Of a stretch of DNA of 64,000 nt, positions 10,757 to 22,039 are shown piece by piece. Numbering within the stretch: the stretch's first letter is position 1; every line of letters begins with the position of its first letter. Source of the DNA: Brienomyrus brachyistius. Taxonomy: Eukaryota; Chordata; Actinopteri; Osteoglossiformes; Mormyridae. Location: contig NC_064536.1 of NCBI RefSeq assembly GCF_023856365.1, positions 39,935,276 through 39,999,275 on the forward strand. The letters run 5' to 3'. The position numbers and the translations under genes are program-made. The notes under the pieces are model-generated. The model was given only the letters and a program-made list of their open reading frames with translations. It was not told the DNA's origin and did no database searches.

Positions 10757-11011
10757 GTTTCTATGGAAACCAGCGAAATTTTTCATTGGTCGAAAGGATG
10801 AAGATATGTACTGACGCCATTTTCAACGAATGAAAACGAGAATGAATTGTCAGGGCGGGACGAATTTGAAGGTGAACCAATCAATAGTAGTATGTTTAGC
10901 TCGTGCTTGTTTTGGCTGAGCGTGATTGGATTTGTTGATCTAACCGCCTTCAAGCCCGTAAACCATGTATCTACTTGTCAATGGGAAACCACGCAGTTCT
11001 GTCTATAAATA
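10757..11011. promoter_or_regulatory. Promoter-like block: X-box, CCAAT boxes, TATA (copy 1)
   Basis: gtttctatggaaac (10757-10770) is close to the RFX X-box. It is followed 14 bp later by an inverted CCAAT (attgg, 10785-10789), then ccaat (10877-10881) and another attgg (10925-10929), and then tataaata (11004-11011). A second X-box-like site (atcgccatggtaat) lies near 10305 in the intron of the two-exon fragment. No first exon or histone-like ORF follows on the plus strand. Confidence 0.4.
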
Positions 11012-11539
11012 CTGACTGTAATTTTTTTATGAGATTATGTCTTTGCTACGCAGTATTACGGTAATGCGTAATACCGCGATGTTTGGGGTGCCCCGCTGTT
11101 TTTTTTCCATAGCTGACGAACGCAATTAGTATTTTAGCCACGTTGGTAGGTACGCTTTTGAGAAAGAACACTATAGTTCTTGTTATTCACATTCTGTGTC
11201 CTGGTGTTTTTAATTTCTCATAATGTGAACAAAGATATGTCATATACAAGTTTTTTGAGAGACTAAATTTTGGTTTGATTTATAATTTATTTAATGGTAA
11301 ATAAAGTTCTTATATAGCCATTTTAGAATTAGTGCAGTCTTTCGTTTAGAATTAGCGCAATATTCTTAAAAACTGCATGTTCAAACCAAACGCCATGCCA
11401 TAATAACTGCTTTACAGATATTTCATTCAGGAATCTATGGAGGGTATACTGTAGGTAGGCCTGTTTGTGTGTGTGTGCGCGCGCGTTTGGGTGGGTGGTT
11501 ATGTACATAGTGCTATAAAAACATGTTATTTTGACTTTG

Positions 11540-12055
11540 TAGGGACATGTTTTCGGTCCCGAAAGTAAGATACTGAATTTTATTAAATTCTGTGAATGCA
11601 GTCAAATGAATAATTCAAAAAGTCTTGCATTTTGTTTGGTTGCTTACTGTTACTGCTTGGTAACTACTGCAATGTTTAAGGTTGCCATAGTTAGGATTGG
11701 GGTTACGCCCATACAAATGAATGGAGAATCCCCACAAAGATTCAAATACCTACTCTGTGTGTGTGTGTGGATTAGGTGTATATTACATTGTGGGGACCAA
11801 ATGTCCTCCACAATGTGACAAAAACCCCGTTATTTTGATGTTTTGGGGGGCATTTTCAGGTACTCACAAAGATCTGTAAATACAGTCAAAAAACTAAAAA
11901 TGCCAAAAGTCTTGTATTTGGTTTGGTTACATATGGTTAAGGTTAGGGGTTGGTAGGGGTTAAAGTTGTCATGTTGGGATTACAGTTTTCCCCATAGAAA
12001 TGAATGGAGAGTCCCCACGAAGATATGATTACACAGCTGTATGTGTGTGTGTGTG
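11540..12055. repeat. Diverged tandem pair of a (TG)n-linked repeat, copy 1
   Basis: Two units of about 245 bp share 'gggacat/ggggacc', 'aaaagtcttg...tttggtttggtt', 'catacaaatgaatggagaatcccc' against 'catagaaatgaatggagagtcccc', and each ends in (TG)n. This is a common fish dispersed repeat. Copy 2: about 52186-52705. Confidence 0.6.
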
Positions 12056-12059
12056 TTGT

Positions 12060-12480
12060 GTGTGGTATCAGATCAGTCCCTGAGAGTTCAGTAGTCAGGC
12101 GCCATGTTTCTGAGTCTGGTTGTGGAGGCCTGAATGCTTTTCCAGATGCCAGAGTGAAAAGATTATGTGAGGGGTGGGTGCGGTCATCCACAATGTTGGT
12201 GGCTTTGCGGATGGAGCGTGTGATGTGAATGTCCATGATGGAGGGGAGAGAGACTCTAATAATCTTCTCAGCTATCCTCACTATCCGCTGGTCTTATGAT
12301 CTGAGGCGAGGCAGTTCCCAAATCAGACCGTGATGCAGCTGCTCAGGATGCTCTCAGTAGTTCCCCAGTAAAATGTTGTGAGGATGGGAGATGGACTTTT
12401 CTCAGCTTCCGCTGAAAGTAGAGGTGCTGCTGTGCTTTCTTGACTATGGAGCCTGTGTTGAGACAAACTTGTGTGTTGTT
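12060..12480 (-). pseudogene. L2/jockey-type LINE C-terminal relic, copy 1
   Basis: Minus-strand translation gives RIAEKIIRVSLPSI, DIHITRSIRKATNIV and DRTHPSHNLFTLASGKAFR, the well-known C-terminal block of fish L2-like ORF2. Only a few hundred bases survive. Copy 2: about 52700-53125. Confidence 0.75.
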
Positions 12481-12847
12481 TTTGTTTGTCACATAGTGTA
12501 AAAATTGCCTAAGGAATCAAAAATGTGGTTCCATGGGGTTCCAGACAGTGACCTTTTTTGGAGACAGTGAGACTAAATTTTATACCTAGGTGCACCAGTT
12601 ATGACATTGGTCAGGTAGGCTGTGGTCTGTTAGTTGGTGACAAGTGGCTGGTGATCCATGCAACCCAAGCAGAAGTGAGCAGAACTTGTATCAGCCAAAT
12701 AGACAGGAGAAAGCGGATTTTTCATTGGACTTCAGGACTCCTGAGTAACAGATAAAGACAGAGAAACAGCAAAGTTATGGAGAATCAGGAAGTAAGTGCC
12801 AGTCTGCGCAGATCTGAGGTCAGTGAGACACACATAAGGCTCCTCTG

Positions 12848-12880
12848 ATGCTCCTCTTCATCCGCTGATGGGCCTCCAGG
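12848..12880 (+). pseudogene. Broken receptor leader exon, plus strand (copy 1)
   Basis: ATG CTC CTC TTC ATC followed by CGC TGA, then gggcctccag/gtgaga. Compared with the intact leader at 14138-14099 it has lost about eight bases, bringing a stop into frame. The surrounding 100 bp is an inverted copy of the flank of that leader. Confidence 0.55.
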
Positions 12881-12889
12881 TGAGAATCA

Positions 12890-14085
12890 CAAATCAAACA
12901 TAATAACAACTGACACAAAGGCCTGAGGTCAGACCCTCTGTATGCAGCACACAGTGTGTCTGCAGTCTCACCCTCACATCGTGTATGATGACATTTCTGC
13001 TTTTTAGATTAAGTGCCTGTCTGAGAATAACTTCTGCATCATGCTAATTATTTAGCTGTTTCGTGCTCATGGGCAAAAGAAAAATGAGGATTAAGTTAAA
13101 TATATCAGAAATAAATTTCTAATGTGGCTCAAGGCCACAGTAAAGTGGACCATCACATCAAGTAAGTACAAAACAGCCTTTACTAATACGCTAAGGGTTA
13201 AAACAACATATAAGATGTGCATAATCTGACAGTATATCAGCGTGAGAGCAAGGCTGGCCCTGGAAGTGGTGTGCATGCAATGGCAGAGCAAAGTTAGAGA
13301 CACCCGCTAAAAACTTTCATTTCATCTCACTTGCTCCTTTCTTCTTTTTCCTTCTTTTTTTCCCTCCTAATCTGTCCATCCTCTTCGGCCAGCTCACCCA
13401 CTGCAATACTTTACGGGTTAAAAATGAAATAAATAAATTTTTTACATTTAAAAAATGAAATCGATCAACATGAGAGGCCTATAAAGAGTTTATAGAACCC
13501 CTCATGGTAAAGCAAACATGTTTGTCACAGCAGTGCATTCAGACCATGATTCTGCTAAAGCTGCCGGACAGGACAAAGGGGAAAAAAAAGAAGAAGGTGG
13601 GGGTCAGTGCAGCAGTGGGTAGTTCAGGTCCAGAATGTAAAAATCCAGACCAAGATTTAGTTTCAACCAAACAGCTGAGTACTCTGTATCAGTGTCATTC
13701 TTAAAGTCGTGTTTCAACTTCTGGCAAAGTTCTCCCAGGAGCCTATCTCTGTTGTATGTACAGTCGGCATGTAATTCATTCCTGCCCAGATCCCTGACAA
13801 ACAGTTGGAGGCAGAATTACTTGTTATCAGAGTATGTGAATTTTTACACACACCAGCAGCTGTGACAGAATAAGATATTTCCTTTATACTGCTGCCACAT
13901 AGTGGACACAAAGAAGACTGCAGTCAATTCTAAAATCAGTCGGTCAACATGCTACCACCACAGACTATAATCGGGAAGTGATCAAACTTCATGGAACAAT
14001 ATGAATATAAACAAACAGATGTAGTAAGTATATTGTGCAAAATGTATCTTCATCTTAACTACGCTGAATGGTGGAGTCCCAGAGT
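12890..14085. other. Unassigned sequence between inverted leader copies
   Basis: No gene recognised. It includes an inverted copy of the leader flank (12922-13002, matching 14588-14672) and pyrimidine-rich tracts near 13330-13370. Copy-2 equivalent: 53535-54730. Confidence 0.4.
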
Positions 14086-14098
14086 AAGTGATCCTCAC

Positions 14099-14138
14099 CT
14101 GGAGGCCCATCAGTGAAGAAGAGGATGAAGAGGAGCAT
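14099..14138 (-). CDS. Receptor leader (signal peptide) exon, copy 1
   Basis: Minus strand: ATG, then LLFILFFTDGPP, then donor CCAG/gtgagg. Start, hydrophobic core and phase-1 donor fit a leader exon of an Ig-superfamily receptor such as CD300/pIgR-like. It faces the Ig exons at 3632-2734 but lies about 10 kb upstream of them, so the link is uncertain. Copy 2: 54742-54781. Confidence 0.5.
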
Positions 14139-14699
14139 CAGAGGAGCCTTATGTGTGTATCGCTGACCTCAGATCTGTGGAGACTGACACTCACTTCCTG
14201 ACTCTCCTTAACCTCACTGCCTCCCTTTTTGTGGGTTTTAAATGTTTTAAAAATCATCCATCTATCTTTGATTTTCATAAACTGTTTGTGCACTGATGCA
14301 TTTCCTGTCTATTTCTTGTCTGTTAAAAGGAAAACAGTTTGATGCTGCTGTTGTCCTGCTCTTACCAGGAATAAATATTTTGATTTCATCTAGAATCTTA
14401 TCATTTTAGAAACATGATTTCATAGCAAAATTATTGATAGCTGGTCTTCACAGTGAATCATTCATGCTCACAGAGTTTAAACTACAAACAAATTAATCAA
14501 ATAAGTCTAGTTCTTTTCTAAACTGTTACTTCCTCATATTGCAAATGAGCAAAGAGCAGTGAAATCAGACTTATTCTGAAAAGCAGAAAAGTCGTCATAC
14601 AGGATGTGAGTGTGAGACTCTGCAGAAACACTGTGTGCTACATACAGAGGGTCTGACCTCAGGCCTTTGTTTCAGTATTATGTTTTATACAGTTTTTAA

Positions 14700-15840
14700 A
14701 TGTCACTGCAGTAGGTACTTTTCATATGTGTGGATCAGCACAAATCAAGAGGTCCGTTAGGAAGGTGTCTGTATGACAGGGGTGGGGGTATCCTGGGGGG
14801 GGGGGGATGGGTGGGGGCAAAGTCAGGTAATTCACTTCATCTGGGTCTTATCAGCAGTCCTGTGTTTCTCTCAGCACCACAATGATGTTTCACACATAAT
14901 GGGGTCCGTGGGCCTCCTCAGTTATATTCAGGCTTTCAAAGTTCTTCAATCATAAAAAGTCACATGGATCTGACACTCTGACACTGTTATATTAATTTGT
15001 TTAAATTCATTGAAAATACTATATATTACAGCTAGTATTTGGATCCGTCTGCTCTTTATCCGTTCCTCACTGGCATACCTGGGTCTCTGTGCAGTGCTTT
15101 CCGGAAGCATCAGAACCATTCATAAGGGAATCTATGTGTGGCTGCCCTCTAGTGGATACACAAAATTCGGCTACTTAAGTACCTTGACTATATTTCCCTC
15201 CTAGTTTAGTTTAGTTCCTAATTTAATTTAACAGATGAAACTGAAGGCAGAGCTGGAAATTAGTTTAGTCATGACTTCAGAAGTTACGCTGACAAGGGAT
15301 TCTGTACAATCAGAGATGAAGCTGCTGGATGGGATGGTCATCGCCTGCTTTTTCTGACTGATGTAGGTCTGGATGTAAAGTTACAAACTGCTTAATGTGT
15401 ATCAATCTGTTTTATAATGTTCACACAAAAAAGTGCTTTTAATGTGTCTGCACCTTGTATCTCCCACAATGTGCTTCTGCATTTGACATCTTCTTGACTT
15501 GGGGATAAAGAGATTTAACTGGATGGATTTTACTTTTGTGAAGCACTACAGTCCAAAGCTGAACTGATTGTTCAAAGCTTTTTGGTTTTTAAGCAAAACT
15601 ACTTCATTTAATTTATCTGAAACCCACTTTGCGCCTTTCTAGACTCAACAAAGCATCATTGCCAACAAAATAAGTGAGTTACAGTTAAATCAGGTAAAGA
15701 AGTTTCATTTGGAATTTACTGATCCAGGTTTTCAGCACCACGGACAGCAACTAGACTTACTGTCATTTAATGGGAGTGAAAGCAGAAACCAATAGATCAC
15801 ACAGGGATATTTTCATTTGATGGTGTCTTTCTTTTTACTT
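14700..15840. other. No gene seen
   Basis: AT-rich sequence with a G run near 14797-14807 and no spliced frame I can support. Small ORFs (for example 15010-15204) recur in copy 2 but lack recognisable features. Copy-2 equivalent: 55345-56485. Confidence 0.4.
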
Positions 15841-15844
15841 TTGA

Positions 15845-16080
15845 TATGCCGTCTTCCTCCTTAGCTGATATGTGAGGCTGCTGTCAGCTGAGACAAGCTG
15901 GTGTGATTTTACGCAGAGTGATAAGTGGGCGGTCCTGTTTTCGTGTGTTACATTTTCATTTGATGTTGGCCAATATGTATGTGGTACTGTTTCCTCCTTA
16001 ACTGATATGCACAGGCTGTTGTTAGCAGAGACAAGCTGGTGTATTTGTACCGCAGATTGAAAAGTGGGCGTTCCTGATTA
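15845..16080. repeat. Two-unit direct repeat of about 130 bp (copy 1)
   Basis: Units near 15850-15950 and 15980-16080 share 'ttcctcctta.ctgatatg', 'agacaagctggtgt' and 'agtgggcg.tcctg', each preceded by attttcatttgatg. Copy-2 equivalent: 56490-56720. Function unknown. Confidence 0.6.
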
Positions 16081-16143
16081 CATCACTCTTTTAAAGAGTC
16101 CCTGATTGGTGGGCTCTGACGAGGAGGGGTGACCTAAAAACTC

Positions 16144-16285
16144 CAAACCATTTATCCATCCATCCATCCATCCATTTTCCAAACCGCTTATCCTACTGGG
16201 TCGTGGGGGGTCCGGAGCCTATCCCGGAAGCAATGGGCACGGGAACAACCCTGGATGGGGGGCCAGCCCATCGCAGCCAAACCAT
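16144..16285 (+). repeat. (CCAT)n-linked dispersed fish repeat, copy 1
   Basis: A (atcc)n run followed by 'aaccgcttatcctactgggtcg', 'ggagcctatcccgg' (in pieces) and 'ccagcccatcgcag' is a very common teleost repeat end. Copy-2 equivalent: 56795-56930. Confidence 0.7.
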
Positions 16286-16622
16286 TTAAGTTTGCGAAAT
16301 TCATTTTTAATAATTGCCAATTTCAGAAAAATATGAAGTGTTTTGTAAAGTATCAATTTATTAATCATGTATTTAAACAAATTATGACCAGTATAAAAGA
16401 CACATACAAAACTGTACAAAAGTCTTGGGCTGTCGAAGAAAATGATGTTCAAATGATCTTCATCTTGGTCTAGAATTATAATATTTTGTCCGTCAAAGTG
16501 TGGCAGCCCAGTCATTTCAAAATCTCTTCTAAAGTTAGTAAAACATTTGCACCAACCATCCAATAGACCTATATCTTTTTATAACACAACTCCTATGGCT
16601 AATCAATGCATCATTAACATTT

Positions 16623-16909
16623 TGTCACGGGAGACGGCAGCGATCGCGGGCAGAGCGGCGATCGTGCGGGCAGGCGGGTAAGAAGCAGGCAGACAGCCGA
16701 GAATCAAGGCAAACGAGGGGTTTAATCTCAGGGACGAGGGCACGAACATCAACTGACATCAATGACGGACAAAGGACTCGGGTAAGACACGGACTGAAAT
16801 ACACAGGAATGAGCAAATTAACTAGATACAGCTGGGTACAATCGGGAGAAAACACGTGGGTAATCAGGGGGCGTGGCACACAGGAGGAGCGGACGAGCCG
16901 GGCATGACA
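16623..16909 (-). mobile_element. Solo LTR, copy 2
   Basis: Same insertion with the same flanking CATTT (16618-16622 and 16910-16914). It is about 20 bp longer than the other copies because of a short imperfect duplication near 16651-16670 (gcggcgatcg-type repeat). Confidence 0.85.
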
Positions 16910-17922
16910 CATTTGTTTAATTAAATTAATTAATTAAGTGAGCTGGTGGCAGAATTTAACAAATATATGGAATGGCTGGGGTGCCCCTGAGGAGAGGTTT
17001 AGGATCCAAAGCGTGGTTCACCTAGCGATCCAACAAGGCATCAGTAACTTTATGGAGAAAAGAAGAAATTCTTGTTAGTTTTTATTGTGTCACTTTTAAT
17101 TTGCATATATTTTTATGATAATTCTGTTTTTGTTCTGAGCAAATATACACAACCCAATTAAATAGCATTAAACGTTTTCTTTGATGGCCCAAGACTTTTG
17201 TATAGTACCATATTTTTTCAGAATCAAGAGACAATATAATAAAAACCAGTCTTACCTTCACAAGATAACGATTATTAAACATTAACCAGCAGGTGGCAGC
17301 AAAGCACTTGTGAATAAGTGGCCAATACGTGGTTGTACAGGTTGCCAGCAGATAATCATCCCCTCTGTTTAACTGACTCTCATGCTATGACTGTACAGAC
17401 TGAGCAGGGCCGAGTGAGAGAGGCCTCACTGCAGTTAGCATAACCGTTTATTTTACAGCTCGTCTGACTCATTCTGCTCCACGAAGGTCATCTCCTCTGC
17501 CAGCTTCCTCTGATCCAGGGAGACCCTCTGCTTCTCTCTGATTGGTTCCCGCTTTCGACAGGAGGTCCAGTGCAGCTGAATGGTGATGATGGTGCAAATC
17601 AGGTAAAACACACCAGTCCCAGCTTTCAGTACAGCATCCAGAACCTGCTCCCACCTGTGAGACATTTAATACACCAGTGTGTCTGTCAGTCACACATATC
17701 ACATTTAAACCTGAAGAACAAAACAGTGAATCTATTCTGACTGAAGTAAGTAAGACTAAGAAAAGGTCACTCTTGAAACTGAAATATAAATTATGAAAGA
17801 TATTCTACAGAGAAAATGATTAGATGGAGAACAATGAATTAGTGTTCACATCCCAGGGCACTGATAGTGAACAGGTGAGATAAATGATTTTATTAACATA
17901 TTTTAATGTATCTATTGTATCA

Positions 17923-18684
17923 GGGTGGCATGGTGGTGCAGTGGTTTGCACTGTCGCCTCACTCCTCTGGCACGTGTACTCAAGTCTTCGCTGGAGTTCC
18001 GTGTGTATGGAGTTTGCATGCTCCCCCTGTGTCATTGTGGGGTTTCCTCCAGGGACTCTGATTTCCCCCCACAGTCCAAAAACATGCTGAGGCTAATTGG
18101 AGTTGTCAAATTGCCGGTAGGTGTGCTTGTGCGAGGGAATGGAGTGTGAGCGTGTCCTGCAATGGGTTGGCACCCTGTCATGGGACGTTCCCTGCCTTGC
18201 GCCCATAGGGACCCTGAGTTAGACAAGCAGTTTCAGACAATGGATGGATGCAGCACTGGAACAGATATTACAGAGTACAACTGTAACACTGGTCTACGCT
18301 GCAATGAAAAACCACCTACAGACATGTTAGTCAGTCTGCACACCATTAGTAACAATTCATCCTCACAAAGATGAAAAAATGCCTGAATTATGTTGCAAGC
18401 TACATGGATTTGTCTGGATTTGTATACATAACAAGTGACTGGCTGTATGTCTGTGGAAAATGCTGTGATTTTTGTCATATTACAGACTGATCATAAACTA
18501 GAAGACACACATTCAATATTAAAGACACCAATTAGCCTGACTGTGCGTTTTTGGATTGTTGGAGGAAACCCACACAGCATGTGGAGAACATGCAGACTCC
18601 ACACAGACAGAGCAGAAGCCAGATTCAAACCCCTAAACATGGAGGCGTGAAGCAACAGCGCCGCCTACTGGACCACCGTGCCAC
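17923..18684. repeat. Dispersed fish repeat pair, copy 2
   Basis: Forward piece 17923-18250 with the full ggcatggtggtgcagtgg head, and inverted piece 18525-18684, separated by about 275 bp of unassigned sequence. Confidence 0.65.
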
Positions 18685-19702
18685 TATCATTGAAACAATA
18701 ATCCCAATAAATAACTCTGTTTCACAACAGCTGATAAATAGGGGATTATCCCCACAAAGAAGCACAAACCCCTTCGTGAGTGAAACTGCTGGGTTGATTA
18801 GTATGTATCTATTTATATTCAAGCATAAATAATTCACAGGCAGATTTAAATCAATTACTTATGTTTAACAGTAATATGAACTGGAATCTGCAGGATTCCA
18901 CAACCAGCCACCAATACCAGCCAGTGTCCTTCCTCTCCAGCCCACTCATTGTCACAATGAAGGTTTTATTTTCTGTGTCATTCCTGATCAGGACAGGCCT
19001 CCCATGCAAACTCACTGATCTCTCTGATGCACAGGAGCCCCCAATCTTACACCACATCCTTTGTCTTTTGTTGTTTCCATAGTAACACTGACACTGTCTC
19101 CATCCACACCCGTCACCTCCTGTTTGTCCACTGACAGCCCTGGAGGACTTCAACACACAGGTAAAACACTCAACGATTTCCACAGCAATGAAATGTTTAT
19201 GAATATCAGCCCATTACAACATACATACTGTATGTAAATGTTTGGCCAACCCCTGACATTTTTTAACATATTGCTTATCATATTTAACCTCATGAAGTCG
19301 CCCGATTTAGCTGACACTGTTACTTCTTCCAAGTCTCGTTTATCATATTGAATTAAATTAAAATGCAGATTTTTAAAATATTAAAACATTTTTCCATCAG
19401 TGTTTGTGTTAAGGTCCTTCCTTTTTGACTCAGTGACATGTTACATACTGTGCATCTCATTGGCTACAGTCTGCAGTACAGACATCTTACCATCAGTGAC
19501 TGACAGATTAACCTGATCAGAGAGGCTCCACTGATCTTCACACCACACCAGTACCGATCGGAATCCTCAGCTGTCAGATTGTTGATGGTCACAGTGAAGA
19601 CTCGCTGGTCAGGATCATCTCTGACTCACACTTTACCCTCCTGTGGAGAGTCAGTGTGTACTATGGGAGTACATGACCTCACATTATACCCTCTGCACCA
19701 GT

Positions 19703-20458
19703 ACGGGACTCCACTCCAACAACCGCTGCAAACACCGCGCCTCCCTGAGAGCCATCACCCATCAGCTCATCAGCCACTGCAACCAACTGCAAAGACCTCC
19801 CTCTTTCCTGCATCCAAGTAAACCAACTTCCTTTCCTTTCTAACAACCTAAACTGTCCTATTCACCTGCTATATTCCTTTAGGTTTATATTCCTACAAAC
19901 TGCTTGCTTTGCAGAACAGTTTTTCCCTTTTTAGGTTAATCATTTATCACTGCATTTTCATGATTACATCGTTTGTGTCTTTTCCGTTATTTCATGTTTA
20001 TTGTTTGTTAGGTATAATGTCTGTCTTATGTTAGTTGTAGGAATAAATGTATGTCTTTTTACACAACTTCAGCCTCCGTCATTGAGTGCTCACAATAGTC
20101 CCTGCCTCTGCGATCTGGCTACTACGCTCTGAAACCTCAAACTCGCCTGAAATATCGCGAGACTCTCTCTCATTGGCCGTGAGGGGAGCTTCGCTACCGA
20201 TCGTTTACATTACCTGGTGACCCAGCTCGCTGGACGAGCCTACTAACCCAGGTTATTAAGCGATACGGGTTATTAATGAATCCCATTTAAGTCTCACATT
20301 AACAGACTCACTGGGATTCGCATTTGAGTTTGGAGGAGCCGACCATTCGGCATAACAATTGGTTACTAATCAGCATCAAATAATAATTAATTAAAAGTTA
20401 ATTAATTTCAAAACATATTGGTGGAGATATTAAAATATACCTGAGCTAATAATTCCTA
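19703..20458 (+). mobile_element. LTR-retrotransposon piece inside Ig exon (copy 2 only)
   Basis: Foreign to copies 1 and 3. It has an AATAAA-type signal (near 20042), a T/C-rich region, then acctggtgacccagctcgctgg near 20213, which resembles an LTR end followed by a tRNA primer-binding site (tggtgaccc). It is bracketed by two copies (19568-19702 and 20459-20592) of the same Ig-exon segment. The left LTR start is not certain. Confidence 0.5.
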
Positions 20459-20972
20459 CAGCTGTCAGATTGTTGATGGTCACAGTGAAGACTCGCTGGT
20501 CAGGATCATCTCTGACTCACACTTTACCCTCCAGTGGAGAGTCAGTGTGTACTATGGGAGTACATGACCTCACATTATACCCTCTGCACCAGTATTTCAC
20601 ATGAGTTTTATATCTGTCACCATAGGAACATGGGATTGTTACAGATCATCCTCTCTGTACACAGGCCCATTTCACTGTAGACACACTGTCAGCACCTGTG
20701 GGGAAAATAATTAACTGAATAAGGATTTTCCATCTTATGACATCTCTAAGTAATTATGCTTGGTTTGTGTAATACTTAGATTAGGTCATGTGTAATTAAC
20801 AGAACAGTGATGATGTATAAAAGTCAAAGACCATCATTTTACTATAAGAACAAGGAAAACAAAACTAGTGTCTGATCTTGGGAAGGGCTTCAGCAGGATG
20901 TGGGATCGGGAATCTGAGCCTGGCAGTGTGTTCTAGGGTCTGAGAGGAAAACCAGGACCTTAAATCCCTAGT

Positions 20973-20989
20973 AAAAGGCCTAGATGAGG
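20973..20989. repeat. L1 target-site duplication, left
   Basis: aaaaggcctagatgagg, matched at 26672-26688 after the L1 A-tail; the empty site is 3910-3926. Confidence 0.9.
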
Positions 20990-21100
20990 GTTTCCGGTAA
21001 TGGCGGCTTGCTGAGAAGACGTGCCCACTTCTGCTCCGCTATGTTTCTGTAAAATCCTGAATAATACTCGTTTATTGGACGTTGAACAAGACCAGTAGTG

Positions 21101-22039
21101 ATGCCTCTCTCGCAAAAGAAACTTGGTAAAAACATTAGTAGACCGACTCAGTCGAAATTGTCTAACTTCACTTCTAAGTCGAGCTCCGAGGCTAGCTGTG
21201 AAGCTAATGTTAGTGGTGAAGATAGCGAGAATAATACCAACACCTGTCAGGTGATGGAGGAGAAAATTGACAAGCCAAATGACAGGGGAAAGACAGTCGA
21301 AAGCTTAGACGCAGTACTGGCGGCTATTGCAAACTTGAAATCGGATTTTTCCTCCAAACTGGACGGTATTTTGTCAGCAATAGAGACTGTGAGGAAGGAT
21401 GTTAATGAGTGTGCTAAGCGGGTCGGTGAGGCGGAGGCCCGGATATCTGCAGCAGAAGATAGTATCACCACCTTGGAAGCAAAGGCACGGACTCTTGAAA
21501 ATAACAACAAAGATCTCGAAGACAAAGTGCTGGATCTGGAGGCCAGATCGCGACGTTCTAACTTGAGACTTGTTAACCTGCCCGAGGGCGCGGAAGGAGA
21601 GGACGCGTGCGTCTTCTTGGAAAACTGGCTGCCGGAGGCTCTGAACTTGGCACCGCTACATACCGCTCTGACGCTGGAGAGAGCTCATCGGATCGGCCAG
21701 AAGAATACGTCAAACACCGCTGCACCGAGGACAATGATCATGAAGTTCCTAAATTACAAGGATAAAATGACCGTGATAAGAGCTGCCAGGGCAAAGGGAC
21801 AGATTCTTTTCAAGAACCATCCGGTGAGATTTTATGAGGACCTGGCGACCGGTGTACACAGAAAACAGAAAGAGTTTAACGCCGTGAGACAACAGCTTCG
21901 CTCCATGGGGATCCGGTACGGCATGATTCCTCCCGCGCGACTGATAGTGACATACAACGGAAAGTCTCGCATCTTTAACCAGCCAGGTGAAGCGGAGAAT
22001 TTTGTGAAGGCTCTGAGGTCAGAAAGTGGACTGGGTTGA
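21101..22039 (+). CDS. L1 ORF1p RNA-binding protein (copy 2)
   Basis: 312 residues from the first ATG (MPLSQKKLG); an upstream GTG in frame is not a likely start. Residues about 1-70 are polar and Ser-rich; about 75-165 form a heptad-rich coiled coil (AIANLKSDFSSKLDGIL ... LEDKVLDLEARSRR); then an RRM-like domain with RRSNLRLVNLPEG and a C-terminal domain with TMIMKFLNYKDK. This is the order of the L1 ORF1p family, which trimerises and coats LINE RNA. The ORF is complete, so it might still make protein even though ORF2 cannot. Confidence 0.9.
   Translation: MPLSQKKLGKNISRPTQSKLSNFTSKSSSEASCEANVSGEDSENNTNTCQVMEEKIDKPNDRGKTVESLDAVLAAIANLKSDFSSKLDGILSAIETVRKDVNECAKRVGEAEARISAAEDSITTLEAKARTLENNNKDLEDKVLDLEARSRRSNLRLVNLPEGAEGEDACVFLENWLPEALNLAPLHTALTLERAHRIGQKNTSNTAAPRTMIMKFLNYKDKMTVIRAARAKGQILFKNHPVRFYEDLATGVHRKQKEFNAVRQQLRSMGIRYGMIPPARLIVTYNGKSRIFNQPGEAENFVKALRSESGLG

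Larger units (their letters stand above)
1..16451. repeat. Tandem segmental duplication, copy 1
   Basis: The first bases of the window recur at 16452 and again at 57097, and collinear similarity continues through each copy. This 16.45-kb copy is the simplest. It lacks the L1, the Tc1-bearing block and the palindrome found in copy 2, so it shows the empty sites of those insertions. The phase of the unit is arbitrary because the window opens inside the array. Confidence 0.95.
17453..20695 (-). pseudogene. CD300/pIgR-like Ig receptor relic, copy 2
   Basis: Membrane exon 17453-17654, Ig exon B about 18859-19147, Ig exon A 19501-20695. Exon A is split by a 0.76-kb LTR-type piece at 19703-20458 that is flanked by a 134-135 bp duplication of the exon itself. 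The 49 bp deleted in copies 1 and 3 are present here, twice. The in-frame TGA before SVTIPC and the WYWW substitution are shared with the other copies, so the gene was already broken before the array expanded. Confidence 0.75.

Noticed and set aside
10757..11011. Histone gene promoter with gene
   Set aside because: CCAAT and TATA fit, but no histone ORF or stem-loop 3' end follows within the window.
21098..21100. GTG as start of L1 ORF1
   Set aside because: The next codon is ATG, the normal eukaryotic start.
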